Source: Lachnospiraceae bacterium UBA3386 (GTDB lineage: Bacteria > Bacillota > Clostridia > Lachnospirales > Lachnospiraceae). From it: 5,609 nucleotides of DNA. A model generated the notes under the pieces. The model was not told the DNA's origin. It searched no databases and saw only the letters and a list, made by a program, of their open reading frames with translations. Location: the NCBI GenBank assembly GCA_002358875.1, contig DEPS01000178.1, positions 64,218-69,826 on the forward strand. Reading direction: 5' to 3'. A program made the position numbers and the translations under genes. Positions 1 through 5,542 of the stretch are shown here, piece after piece; the first letter of the stretch is position 1; every line of letters begins with the position of its first letter.

Positions 1-60
1 ATAAAAACGCTTTTACGCTCCTGAATAAATGCAGGCTGCAGCCGCCCCGGCCGGAAAAAA

Positions 61-693
61 TCACATTCCCAGCGGGAAAAATCCTTCCGCCTCCCGCCCG
101 ATCCGGGCGCCGCCGCTGGTCAGGGCCGTGATCTTCTTTTCAAGCATATCCGCCCTGGACGCCTCCACAGTCAGATGCAGCGTTACATCCGCGCCGTACT
201 GTGTCTCTCCCATCTCGATCCCGTCCCGCCGCAGCTCATACAAAAGCCTGTCCAGGCAGGAGTAGTCCACGGTCACTGCCAGCTGCCTGCAAAGGCACAT
301 GCGCACAGCCTGCGCGTTCTCGAGCGCCGCCCTCGCCGCCTGTGTATAAGCCCGCACGAGCCCGCCTGTCCCAAGAAGTGTGCCGCCGAAATATCTTGTC
401 ACGATCACCAGAACATTGGTGCAGCCCGCACCCTCGATCACCTTTAAAATAGGCTGACCCGCGGTCCCGGAGGGCTCCCCGTCATCTGAGGACTTCTTCT
501 TTTCTCCCCCCGCGCCCGTCACCCAGGCGTAGCAGTGGTGCCGCGCGTCATAATACCTCTTTCTGACACGGGAAATGTAGTCCGACGCCTCCTCCTCTGA
601 TTCAACATGGACCGCCTCCCCGAGAAAGCGCGACTTTTTTTCCTCATATTCACCTTTTCCCGCTTCCCGGATCGTCAGATATTCGGACGCCAT
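61..693 (-). CDS. yigZ: YigZ/IMPACT-family protein (UPF0029)
   Basis: This 210-residue protein is a full-length member of the YigZ (E. coli) / YvyE (B. subtilis) / IMPACT family. Family hallmarks seen in order are the KKSRFLGE segment (19-26), DARHHCYAWV (49-58), SSDDGEPSGTAGQPIL (68-83) and TRYFGGTLLGTGGLVRAY (99-116), which together form the N-terminal UPF0029 domain. A DUF1949-like ferredoxin-fold region follows from about 137 to 205. The eukaryotic relative IMPACT modulates translational control through GCN1/GCN2; the bacterial role is not settled, though a translation- or nucleic-acid-linked cytoplasmic role is often suggested. The start at 693 is chosen because GGGGAGG lies about 5 bases upstream and because family members typically begin with M-x-x-Y-x-T-I, as here (MASEYLTI). 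The open frame runs up to an ATG at 741, but that would add an atypical 16-residue leader lacking a ribosome binding site. The gene is divergent from the PBP gene. No clear terminator is visible in the 60 bases left downstream. Confidence 0.95.
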   Translation of the reverse strand: MASEYLTIREAGKGEYEEKKSRFLGEAVHVESEEEASDYISRVRKRYYDARHHCYAWVTGAGGEKKKSSDDGEPSGTAGQPILKVIEGAGCTNVLVIVTRYFGGTLLGTGGLVRAYTQAARAALENAQAVRMCLCRQLAVTVDYSCLDRLLYELRRDGIEMGETQYGADVTLHLTVEASRADMLEKKITALTSGGARIGREAEGFFPLGM

Positions 694-723
694 ATTTTCC
701 TCCCCTGCCCCGGACATCAATAT

Positions 724-759
724 AAACCCGCCCAAATACAACTCAAATGCAGCGGGTCT
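724..759 (-). other. Possible hairpin in the yigZ leader RNA
   Basis: In the minus-strand RNA, AGACCCGC (759-752) can pair with GCGGGTTT (731-724), giving 8 bp including one G-U pair around a 20-base loop. It lies between the predicted yigZ promoter and its ribosome binding site. No U-tract follows, only TTTATA, so it is not a convincing terminator. The large loop makes its stability doubtful. Confidence 0.25.
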
Positions 760-775
760 TAAAAAATACGAAAAA

Positions 776-797
776 TTTACTAATACAGTATAGTAAA
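776..797. promoter_or_regulatory. Inverted repeat over the yigZ -10 box, possible operator
   Basis: TTTACTA (776-782) and TAGTAAA (791-797) are perfect 7-base inverted arms separated by 8 bases. The repeat covers the predicted -10 box (787-792) and the likely transcription start of yigZ, where a bound repressor would block the promoter. In AT-rich DNA an inverted repeat of this size can occur by chance, so the role is inferred from position only. Confidence 0.3.
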
Positions 798-815
798 AAA
801 CAGGAATAATTACAA
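787..815 (-). promoter_or_regulatory. Predicted sigma-A promoter of yigZ
   Basis: Reading the minus strand, the -35 box is TTGTAA (815-810, 4/6 to TTGACA). A 17-base spacer leads to the -10 box TATACT (792-787, 5/6 to TATAAT). Transcription would start near 780, leaving a leader of roughly 87 bases before the yigZ start at 693. A 7-bp inverted repeat (776-782 and 791-797) brackets the -10 box, and GGAAT/ATTCC (803-807 and 815-819) flanks the -35 box; either could be an operator, but neither matches an operator I know. Confidence 0.6.
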
Positions 816-874
816 TTCCAATTCAACCTGCATATAGAATATCCTGTGTATTATTTAAGAATGTAACCCTTTTA

Positions 875-898
875 TTGTATTTTTCGTTGTATATTTCG
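875..898. repeat. Two tandem 12-base repeats
   Basis: TTGTATTTTTCG (875-886) is followed directly by TTGTATATTTCG (887-898), with 11 of 12 bases identical. The pair lies in the AT-rich gap upstream of the predicted PBP promoter. Confidence 0.7.
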
Positions 899-923
899 TA
901 TTTATAAATGTTTCTAAAAAAGC

Positions 924-983
924 TGTGGTTTGTTATAATAAAATTTGTTATATTGTGGTTTGCTGTATTGTGGTATGAAACAC
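924..983. repeat. Degenerate 15-base-period array around the PBP promoter
   Basis: Four contiguous 15-base units begin at 924, 939, 954 and 969. Units 1 and 3 agree at 12 of 15 positions. Units 1, 3 and 4 share TGTGGT(T/A)TG at 924-932, 954-962 and 969-977; units 1 and 2 share TTTGTTATA. The array contains the predicted extended -10 element and continues past the expected transcription start. It may be a set of regulator sites or the trace of old tandem duplications. Confidence 0.6.
931..939 (+). promoter_or_regulatory. Extended -10 promoter of the PBP gene
   Basis: TGTTATAAT is a perfect extended -10 element: the TG motif, one base, then a consensus TATAAT at 934-939. The best -35 candidate with a 17-base spacer, TTTCTA (911-916), is only 3/6, which is tolerable because extended -10 promoters depend less on the -35 box. 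Transcription would start around 946, about 70 bases before the chosen PBP start. This also argues against translation from the earlier in-frame ATG at 908. Confidence 0.55.
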
Positions 984-999
984 ATCTGAGAAACACATC
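978..999. repeat. Direct repeat AAACACATC in the PBP leader
   Basis: AAACACATC occurs at 978-986 and 991-999, a 13-base period, directly upstream of the PBP ribosome binding site (AAGGAAG, 1003-1009). The first copy overlaps the end of the 15-base-period array. Confidence 0.6.
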
Positions 1000-1015
1000 G
1001 GAAAGGAAGTTTTTC

Positions 1016-3697
1016 ATGATTTTTAATAAAAAGAACCTGATCAGGCGTAAAACCGGGCTCAAAGCCGGTACCCGAAAACGTTTCTCGCGTCTGCTCATCC
1101 TTCTTGTAACGATCATGCTCATCATCGTAACAGGGATCGGCGTGATCGGAGTCAGCGCCGGCTACGGCACATACAAGGGAATCCTGAAGGTGTCTCCCGA
1201 CATCGGGACCATCGACGTCAGCCCTAAGGGGTACTCGACCTTCGTCTACGACACCGCAGGGAACACGACTGCTACTCTGGTGTCCACAGATTCCAACCGC
1301 ATCCCCGTCGGCCAGGACGGGATACCGGATGATCTCGCACATGCCTTTGTTGCCATCGAAGACGAGCGCTTCTACCGCCACAGCGGCATCGATATCCCGG
1401 GCATCTTCCGCGCCATCTTCGTGGGCGTGACCGGAGGATTCGACTTTTCCGAGGGCGCCAGTACCATCACCCAGCAGCTGATCAAAAACAACGTCTTCAC
1501 CAACTGGACGAACGAGAGCACCCAGGACCGCATCAAGCGCAAGATCCAGGAGCAGTACCTGGCCTACCAGCTGGAAAAGACCATGCCAAAGACCGAGATC
1601 CTGCTCAACTACCTCAATACGATCAATCTCGGCCATAACACTCTGGGCGTCGAAGCTGCCGCACAGCGCTATTTTGACCGTCACGCTTCCGAGCTTTCTC
1701 TTGCGGAATGTGCCGTACTTGCTGCCATCACACAAAATCCCAGTGCCTATGACCCTATCGTCTATCCGGAAAATAACCGCGAGAGGCAGGAGGTCGTCCT
1801 TGAACATATGCTGACCCAGGGATACATCACAAAGGAGCAGTATGACCAGGCCATGGCGGAAGACGTATACTCCACGATCGCGTCCGTAAACATCGATAAA
1901 GAAAAAGTCGAGACGAGAGTCAATACCTATTTCGTAGACGCGCTGATCCGCCAGGTCATTCATGATCTGCAGGACAAGAACCTTGTCCTTGACAAGGAAC
2001 TGAACGGCGGTGAGCCTCTGACGGAAAAACAGGCCTATTCCCTTCTTTACAGCGGCGGTCTGCGCATTTATTCCACACAGGATCCCAATATCCAGGCTAT
2101 CGTCGACAAACAATGCGCCGAAAACTCCGGAAATTTTCCCTCCGGGACAAAGCTTTACCTGAACTACGCGCTGACAGTCACCTCTCCGGACGGCACTCAG
2201 ACAAACTACGACAGTAACAGCCTGGAAGCATATTTTTCAGACAGAGATCCCGGCTACAGCATTCTGTATACCTCAAAAAACCGCGCAAAGGAAGACGTCG
2301 AAGCCTTCCGGAAAGCAGTTATGGGGCCGGATGACACCTACGATGAAAATATCGATCTTGCCCCGCAGCCGGAGATCTCCGTAACTGTAGAGGACCAGGA
2401 AACCGGCTATGTCGTCGCCATGCTGGGCGGACGCGGCGAAAAGGAAGCCAGCCGCACACTCAACCGCGCTACGGACACGACGCGCCAGCCAGGCTCCACC
2501 TTTAAGATCATCAGCACCTTCGCCCCTGCCCTCGACAGTAAAAAAGCCAAAGACAAGTACGGCAATCCCTTTACCCTCGCCTCGACCCAGGTCGACGAAA
2601 AATTCCATTACGGAGCCAAACAGGACGGCCCCGAGGTCCACAACTGGTACGAGGGATACCGCGGTACCCAGACCATCCGCGCTGCAATCCAGGACTCTCT
2701 CAACGTCGTCGCAGTCAAGACACTCACCGACATCACCCCTAAACTCGGTTTTGAATATGCCGAAAAACTGGGGATCAACACCCTCGTGGACGACGAAGAG
2801 ATCAACGGAGAAGTTTTCTCTGATGCAGTCCAGACCCTGGCGCTGGGCGGCATCACATTCGGCGTGCGCAACATCGAACTCAACGCCGCCTTCTCCACCA
2901 TCGCCAACGGCGGGAAATACATCGTCCCCCGTCTCTATAGCAGGGTCACCCGCGTCACTGAGTCCAAGGAACCCGGCGACACCGGCAAAGAAGTCCAGAC
3001 CGAACAGCTTCTTTTGGACAACACCGACCCTGAAAAGGAACGCGTTCTCCAGAAAACGACCTGCTGGCTTCTGACCAATGCCATGAAAGATGTCCTTACC
3101 AAAGGTACGGGCATGCCCGCGAACTTCACTTCCACTGCCATAGCAGGAAAGACCGGTACGACCGAGGAGAGCAATGACGTCTGGTTCGCAGGCTTTAGTA
3201 CGAATTACACTGCCACCGTCTGGGCGGGCTACGATAACAATACCAAGCTCTCCAAAGACGAAGAAACCCTTGCCATGACCATCTGGCGGCAGATCATGTC
3301 CAACATCCCCGCCAACCAGAAATTCACCGACTTCGAACAGCCCAGCGGCCTCACCACTGCTTATATTTGCAGGGATACCGGTCTTCTGGCAGTGGATAAA
3401 TACTGCAAAAACACTTACAATGAATATTTTGTTAAGGGGACCGAGCCCAAGTCCTACTGCACGACCGGCCTGAAGAAAAAGAAAAAAGAAGAAGACAGGA
3501 AAAAGAAGGAAGAAGAAGAGAAGAAGAAAGCTGCTGAAGAAGCTGCCCGGAAAAAACTTGAAGAAGAATCAAAGAAGAAAAAATCAGGTATCACAAAGCT
3601 TCCTTCCCGGAACGATGAAGATGAAGACGACGAGGATGAAGATTATAGAAACTATGACGACGACAATGAAGATTATGACGATGAGGATGAAGAATGA
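1016..3697 (+). CDS. Class A penicillin-binding protein (PBP1A family)
   Basis: This 893-residue bifunctional peptidoglycan synthase uses lipid II to make glycan strands (glycosyltransferase) and then crosslinks them (transpeptidase). A basic cytoplasmic N-terminus (1-24) leads to one membrane anchor (about 25-48). The GT51 domain spans roughly 80-260, with catalytic Glu115 in EDERFYRHSG, then GASTITQQLIKN (147-158), RKIQEQYLAYQLEK (175-188) and LAECAVLAAITQNPSAYDP (229-247). The transpeptidase domain (about 345-765) has nucleophile Ser494 in GSTFK, S561-L-N563, and K712-T-G-T715, so all three penicillin-binding motifs are intact. A segment with three cysteines (785, 797, 815) follows. The C-terminal tail is unusual: Lys/Glu-rich at 820-856, then strongly acidic at 866-893. 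The start at 1016 has AAGGAAG (1003-1009) 6 bases upstream. The frame is open back to an ATG at 908, but that lies upstream of the predicted transcription start, lacks a ribosome binding site and would add a second hydrophobic segment. The equivalent in other Firmicutes is called ponA or pbp1A; exact orthology is not shown. Confidence 0.96.
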   Translation: MIFNKKNLIRRKTGLKAGTRKRFSRLLILLVTIMLIIVTGIGVIGVSAGYGTYKGILKVSPDIGTIDVSPKGYSTFVYDTAGNTTATLVSTDSNRIPVGQDGIPDDLAHAFVAIEDERFYRHSGIDIPGIFRAIFVGVTGGFDFSEGASTITQQLIKNNVFTNWTNESTQDRIKRKIQEQYLAYQLEKTMPKTEILLNYLNTINLGHNTLGVEAAAQRYFDRHASELSLAECAVLAAITQNPSAYDPIVYPENNRERQEVVLEHMLTQGYITKEQYDQAMAEDVYSTIASVNIDKEKVETRVNTYFVDALIRQVIHDLQDKNLVLDKELNGGEPLTEKQAYSLLYSGGLRIYSTQDPNIQAIVDKQCAENSGNFPSGTKLYLNYALTVTSPDGTQTNYDSNSLEAYFSDRDPGYSILYTSKNRAKEDVEAFRKAVMGPDDTYDENIDLAPQPEISVTVEDQETGYVVAMLGGRGEKEASRTLNRATDTTRQPGSTFKIISTFAPALDSKKAKDKYGNPFTLASTQVDEKFHYGAKQDGPEVHNWYEGYRGTQTIRAAIQDSLNVVAVKTLTDITPKLGFEYAEKLGINTLVDDEEINGEVFSDAVQTLALGGITFGVRNIELNAAFSTIANGGKYIVPRLYSRVTRVTESKEPGDTGKEVQTEQLLLDNTDPEKERVLQKTTCWLLTNAMKDVLTKGTGMPANFTSTAIAGKTGTTEESNDVWFAGFSTNYTATVWAGYDNNTKLSKDEETLAMTIWRQIMSNIPANQKFTDFEQPSGLTTAYICRDTGLLAVDKYCKNTYNEYFVKGTEPKSYCTTGLKKKKKEEDRKKKEEEEKKKAAEEAARKKLEEESKKKKSGITKLPSRNDEDEDDEDEDYRNYDDDNEDYDDEDEE

Positions 3698-3775
3698 TCC
3701 GTGAAGCCGCTGCTCAAAAATAAGGGTCTTCACAAAAGCTGATTTCCAATCACCGTCACCTGACTAAAAATGCAT

Positions 3776-3825
3776 AAAAGATCCACATGTTTCCCGCATC
3801 ACCAGGGGAAACATGTGGATCTTTT
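3776..3825 (+). terminator. Strong intrinsic terminator after the PBP gene, probably bidirectional
   Basis: A perfect 20-bp stem (3776-3795 paired with 3806-3825) closes a 10-base loop (3796-3805). On the plus strand it ends in a run of seven T (3822-3828), about 80 bases after the PBP stop. On the minus strand the hairpin is followed by CTTTTATGCATTTTT, so it can also stop the convergent transcript from the small membrane protein gene. Confidence 0.93.
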
Positions 3826-3913
3826 TTTGCCTGCCGGGTCATCGGTCCCCCGCAGTCATAAGCCCTTCCATATTTTAAAATCAAGTATTAATTTGTTCCA
3901 TGATATCCGGCAG

Positions 3914-3972
3914 GTCTTCACTCCTTTATTCTGGTCTTCACTCCTTTATCCTGTCTTCACTCCTTTATCCGG
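3914..3972. repeat. Three tandem 19-20-base repeats at the end of the membrane protein gene
   Basis: The core GTCTTCACTCCTTTAT occurs at 3914, 3934 and 3953, with full units of 20, 19 and 20 bases. On the minus strand each copy reads ATAAAGGAGTGAAGAC. The copy at 3953-3972 contains the last codons and the TGA stop (3959-3957) of the membrane protein gene; the other two lie just downstream in its 3' untranslated region. The most direct reading is tandem duplication of the gene's 3' end. Confidence 0.9.
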
Positions 3973-4421
3973 ACAATATAAAACAATACCCCCGCCGTCA
4001 GCATGACGGTCCCTGCCGCCAGCAGGTAACCGGGATAAGCGGAATCCGTTCCCGCGATCTCCATGATCCCCTGCAGAAGGCTTCCCACAGTGACCGCCGC
4101 GATGCCAAACCGATAAAGGTCTTCTCCTGCCGCGGAAAAAAATGCGTCTGCACCCCCTGCGCCCCATCCTGCCTTTCTGAGTCCGGGAACAGGAAGGCGG
4201 ATATGCCTGCTCCCGTCTGACGGGAGAATACCAGATATCCGCAGCAGAGACGGAATGCCTCCCAGAAACAGCGGCCATGCAAACAAAAAGGTCATCCAGG
4301 GCGAGGATACTCCATGTGCAAAAAAACTGTATATTCTTGAAACCAGAATCAAAAACAGAGAAACCGCCAGATACCTGAACAGGATCCGACTGTTTTTATC
4401 TGCCATAATATTCTTGAGCAT
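3957..4421 (-). CDS. Small four-helix membrane protein of unknown function
   Basis: I do not recognise a family for this 154-residue protein. Four hydrophobic stretches are visible at about 13-34, 42-63, 101-122 and 129-151. They form two hairpin pairs separated by a basic, glycine- and proline-rich linker (64-100). No catalytic or metal-binding motif stands out. The start at 4421 is chosen because AGAGGGG lies 8 bases upstream. The frame is open to an ATG at 4493, but those 24 extra residues are Cys/Gly-rich and lack a good ribosome binding site; an internal Met6 (4406) also lacks one. It follows the glycosidase gene on the same strand after 108 bases, with no strong terminator or promoter in the gap, so readthrough from that gene is plausible. 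The protein ends inside a tandem repeat. The hydrophobic pattern makes a real gene likely, but the function is unknown. Confidence 0.72.
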   Translation of the reverse strand: MLKNIMADKNSRILFRYLAVSLFLILVSRIYSFFAHGVSSPWMTFLFAWPLFLGGIPSLLRISGILPSDGSRHIRLPVPGLRKAGWGAGGADAFFSAAGEDLYRFGIAAVTVGSLLQGIMEIAGTDSAYPGYLLAAGTVMLTAGVLFYIVRIKE

Positions 4422-4494
4422 CCTCTCATCCCCTCTGATCCTGCCGCATAAAAATCCGCACCCCGGACCTTTTACAGGACAGTAATAAAACATA

Positions 4495-4522
4495 CAGACA
4501 GGTCTGCGGCCCCGGGCCGACC
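4495..4522 (-). terminator. Weak hairpin between the glycosidase and membrane protein genes
   Basis: Shortly after the glycosidase stop the minus strand carries GGTC-GGCC-CGG-GGCC-GCA-GACC (4522-4501), an interrupted 8-bp stem. An alternative short hairpin, CAGAC-CT-GTCTG (4506-4495), precedes TATGTTTTATT. The T-rich stretch is poor and offset, so at most this is a partial terminator that would lower expression of the downstream membrane protein gene. Confidence 0.25.
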
Positions 4523-4529
4523 AGCTCTT

Positions 4530-5474
4530 TCAATATCCTATATATACAATATCGCTGATGATCCTCTCCTCAAAGACATCCCCGTAGGTCGTCGGCTTGT
4601 TGAGGACCTTCCCGTTAAACCAGATCGTCGACGAACCACCTCCGTCGAGATTATATGCAGTCTCACACCCCAGCTCCTTCATAAGGCCGGCCAGCTCATA
4701 AAGAGACAGGCCCGGGCTTTCCCTTGTTCTCCCGTCCGAGACGACCATGTAATAATGAAGCGGCTCCACAAAACCGATCGCAGTCCGCGGATTCGTAATC
4801 TGGGCGCGCTCGACTTCGTCGCCCTCGATAACCTGGACAGTCCCGTGATTTACCAGCGCCGGTCCAAAGGAAAAGATCTGCCTCGCTCCCGCGTCCGCCA
4901 GCTCTTTCGCCGTAAGGGCTCCCTCTTCAATGATCTCAAAAGAACCGTCCTCCCAGATGACCAGGTCCTCTCCGTACGGATAGCGAGTATTCGGCACGCT
5001 CCTGTAAAGATACCCGTTCCTTAATACATAGCCCTTCTCCCGGAAGCCGTAATAGTCCCCGTTCACCGCAAAGACGGCGCCGTTCCTTTTAGCGATCTTC
5101 GATGTCACCTCCGCCAGATTACGGCCGAATGCGTCGCCCGCCAATCCTGTTTTAAGAAGAGAGGCGTCCGCCAGCCGGATATCAGCGATATATACCGTTG
5201 TGTTCTTCACCCGCTCCTCATTGATATGGATACTGATATTGTCATCTTCATAGGATGAATCTGTGACAACTGCCTTCCCCTTTTCAAAAAATTTTCCCAG
5301 GCCCCACTCCGTCCGGACAATATTGCGCGGGATGACGAAGGCGTCAAGCAGTACAAATACCGCATAGGCTGCAAGCAGGACCGCATAACCGATCCTGATC
5401 CTTCTTCGGACAGAACCGCCTCCTCTCCTGCCCTCTTTTTTATTGCTTTTACGATCTGTTTTCAAAGACTTCAT
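4530..5474 (-). CDS. Membrane-anchored phosphodiester glycosidase (NAGPA-domain) family protein
   Basis: This 314-residue protein has a very basic N-terminus (1-27), one membrane segment (about 28-48) and a large extracytoplasmic region. From about 130 to the end it shows the NAGPA/DUF2233 pattern (COG4632-like, often labelled exopolysaccharide biosynthesis protein): NGDYYGFR (138-145), FSFGPALV (201-208), NPRTAIG (228-234), VSDGRT (245-250), NLDGGGSST (275-283) and RIISDIVYIG (304-313). The animal relative, the mannose-6-phosphate uncovering enzyme, removes N-acetylglucosamine from a phosphodiester. Bacterial members are expected to cleave or process sugar-phosphodiester bonds in surface glycans, but the substrate here cannot be read from sequence. 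All the signature blocks are present, so the enzyme looks intact. The ATG at 5474 is the only reasonable start; its ribosome binding site is weak (GGAAAG at 5491-5486, 11 bases away). It starts 32 bases after the tRNA-Met terminator, leaving little room for its own promoter. Confidence 0.88.
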   Translation of the reverse strand: MKSLKTDRKSNKKEGRRGGGSVRRRIRIGYAVLLAAYAVFVLLDAFVIPRNIVRTEWGLGKFFEKGKAVVTDSSYEDDNISIHINEERVKNTTVYIADIRLADASLLKTGLAGDAFGRNLAEVTSKIAKRNGAVFAVNGDYYGFREKGYVLRNGYLYRSVPNTRYPYGEDLVIWEDGSFEIIEEGALTAKELADAGARQIFSFGPALVNHGTVQVIEGDEVERAQITNPRTAIGFVEPLHYYMVVSDGRTRESPGLSLYELAGLMKELGCETAYNLDGGGSSTIWFNGKVLNKPTTYGDVFEERIISDIVYIGY

Positions 5475-5502
5475 CTTCTGTTTGGCTTTCCGAAACTAAA
5501 TG

Positions 5503-5533
5503 AAAAAACCGGATGTCCTGCGGACATCCGGTT
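5503..5533 (-). terminator. Intrinsic terminator of the tRNA-Met transcript
   Basis: On the minus strand, AACCGGATGTCC (5533-5522) pairs perfectly over 12 bp with GGACATCCGGTT (5518-5507) around a 3-base loop. Six T follow (5508-5503), two of them shared with the stem. It begins 9 bases after the tRNA discriminator base. The plus strand lacks a T-run on the other side, so it works in one direction only. Confidence 0.88.
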
Positions 5534-5542
5534 CCATTGACG

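Noticed and set aside
1..60. Terminator for yigZ in the 60 bases after its stop
   Set aside because: Short palindromes are present (GGCTGCAGCC 34-43, CCGGCCGG 47-54), but neither is followed on the minus strand by a proper T-run. The terminator may lie beyond the window edge.
694..741. Longer yigZ start at 741
   Set aside because: It has no ribosome binding site, whereas 693 has GGGGAGG at good spacing and a family-typical N-terminus.
776..797. BlaI/MecI or CopY operator near the PBP gene
   Set aside because: The centre reads TACAGTATAG, not TACAnnTGTA, and the repeat lies over the yigZ promoter rather than the PBP promoter. No regulator gene is in the window.
914..2113. Long open frame (399 codons) on the minus strand opposite the PBP gene
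   Set aside because: It lies antisense to a gene with intact GT51 and transpeptidase motifs, lacks a ribosome binding site and resembles no family. It is a shadow of the codon bias.
2409..3074. Plus-strand open frame of 221 codons inside the PBP gene
   Set aside because: The Ser/Pro/Arg/Thr-rich translation is typical of an out-of-frame reading, and it sits wholly within the PBP transpeptidase region.
3701..3733. Hairpin GTGAAG/CTTCAC just after the PBP stop
   Set aside because: It has only 6 bp with a 21-base loop and no T-run. The strong hairpin at 3776-3825 explains termination.
3914..3972. CRISPR-like repeat array
   Set aside because: The three units are directly adjacent with no unique spacers and no cas genes nearby. 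It is a simple tandem repeat.
3998..4282. Alternative open frames on both strands over the small membrane protein
   Set aside because: They lack ribosome binding sites, and their translations are Arg/Pro/Ser/Cys-rich without a hydrophobic pattern, while the 3957-4421 frame gives four clear membrane segments.
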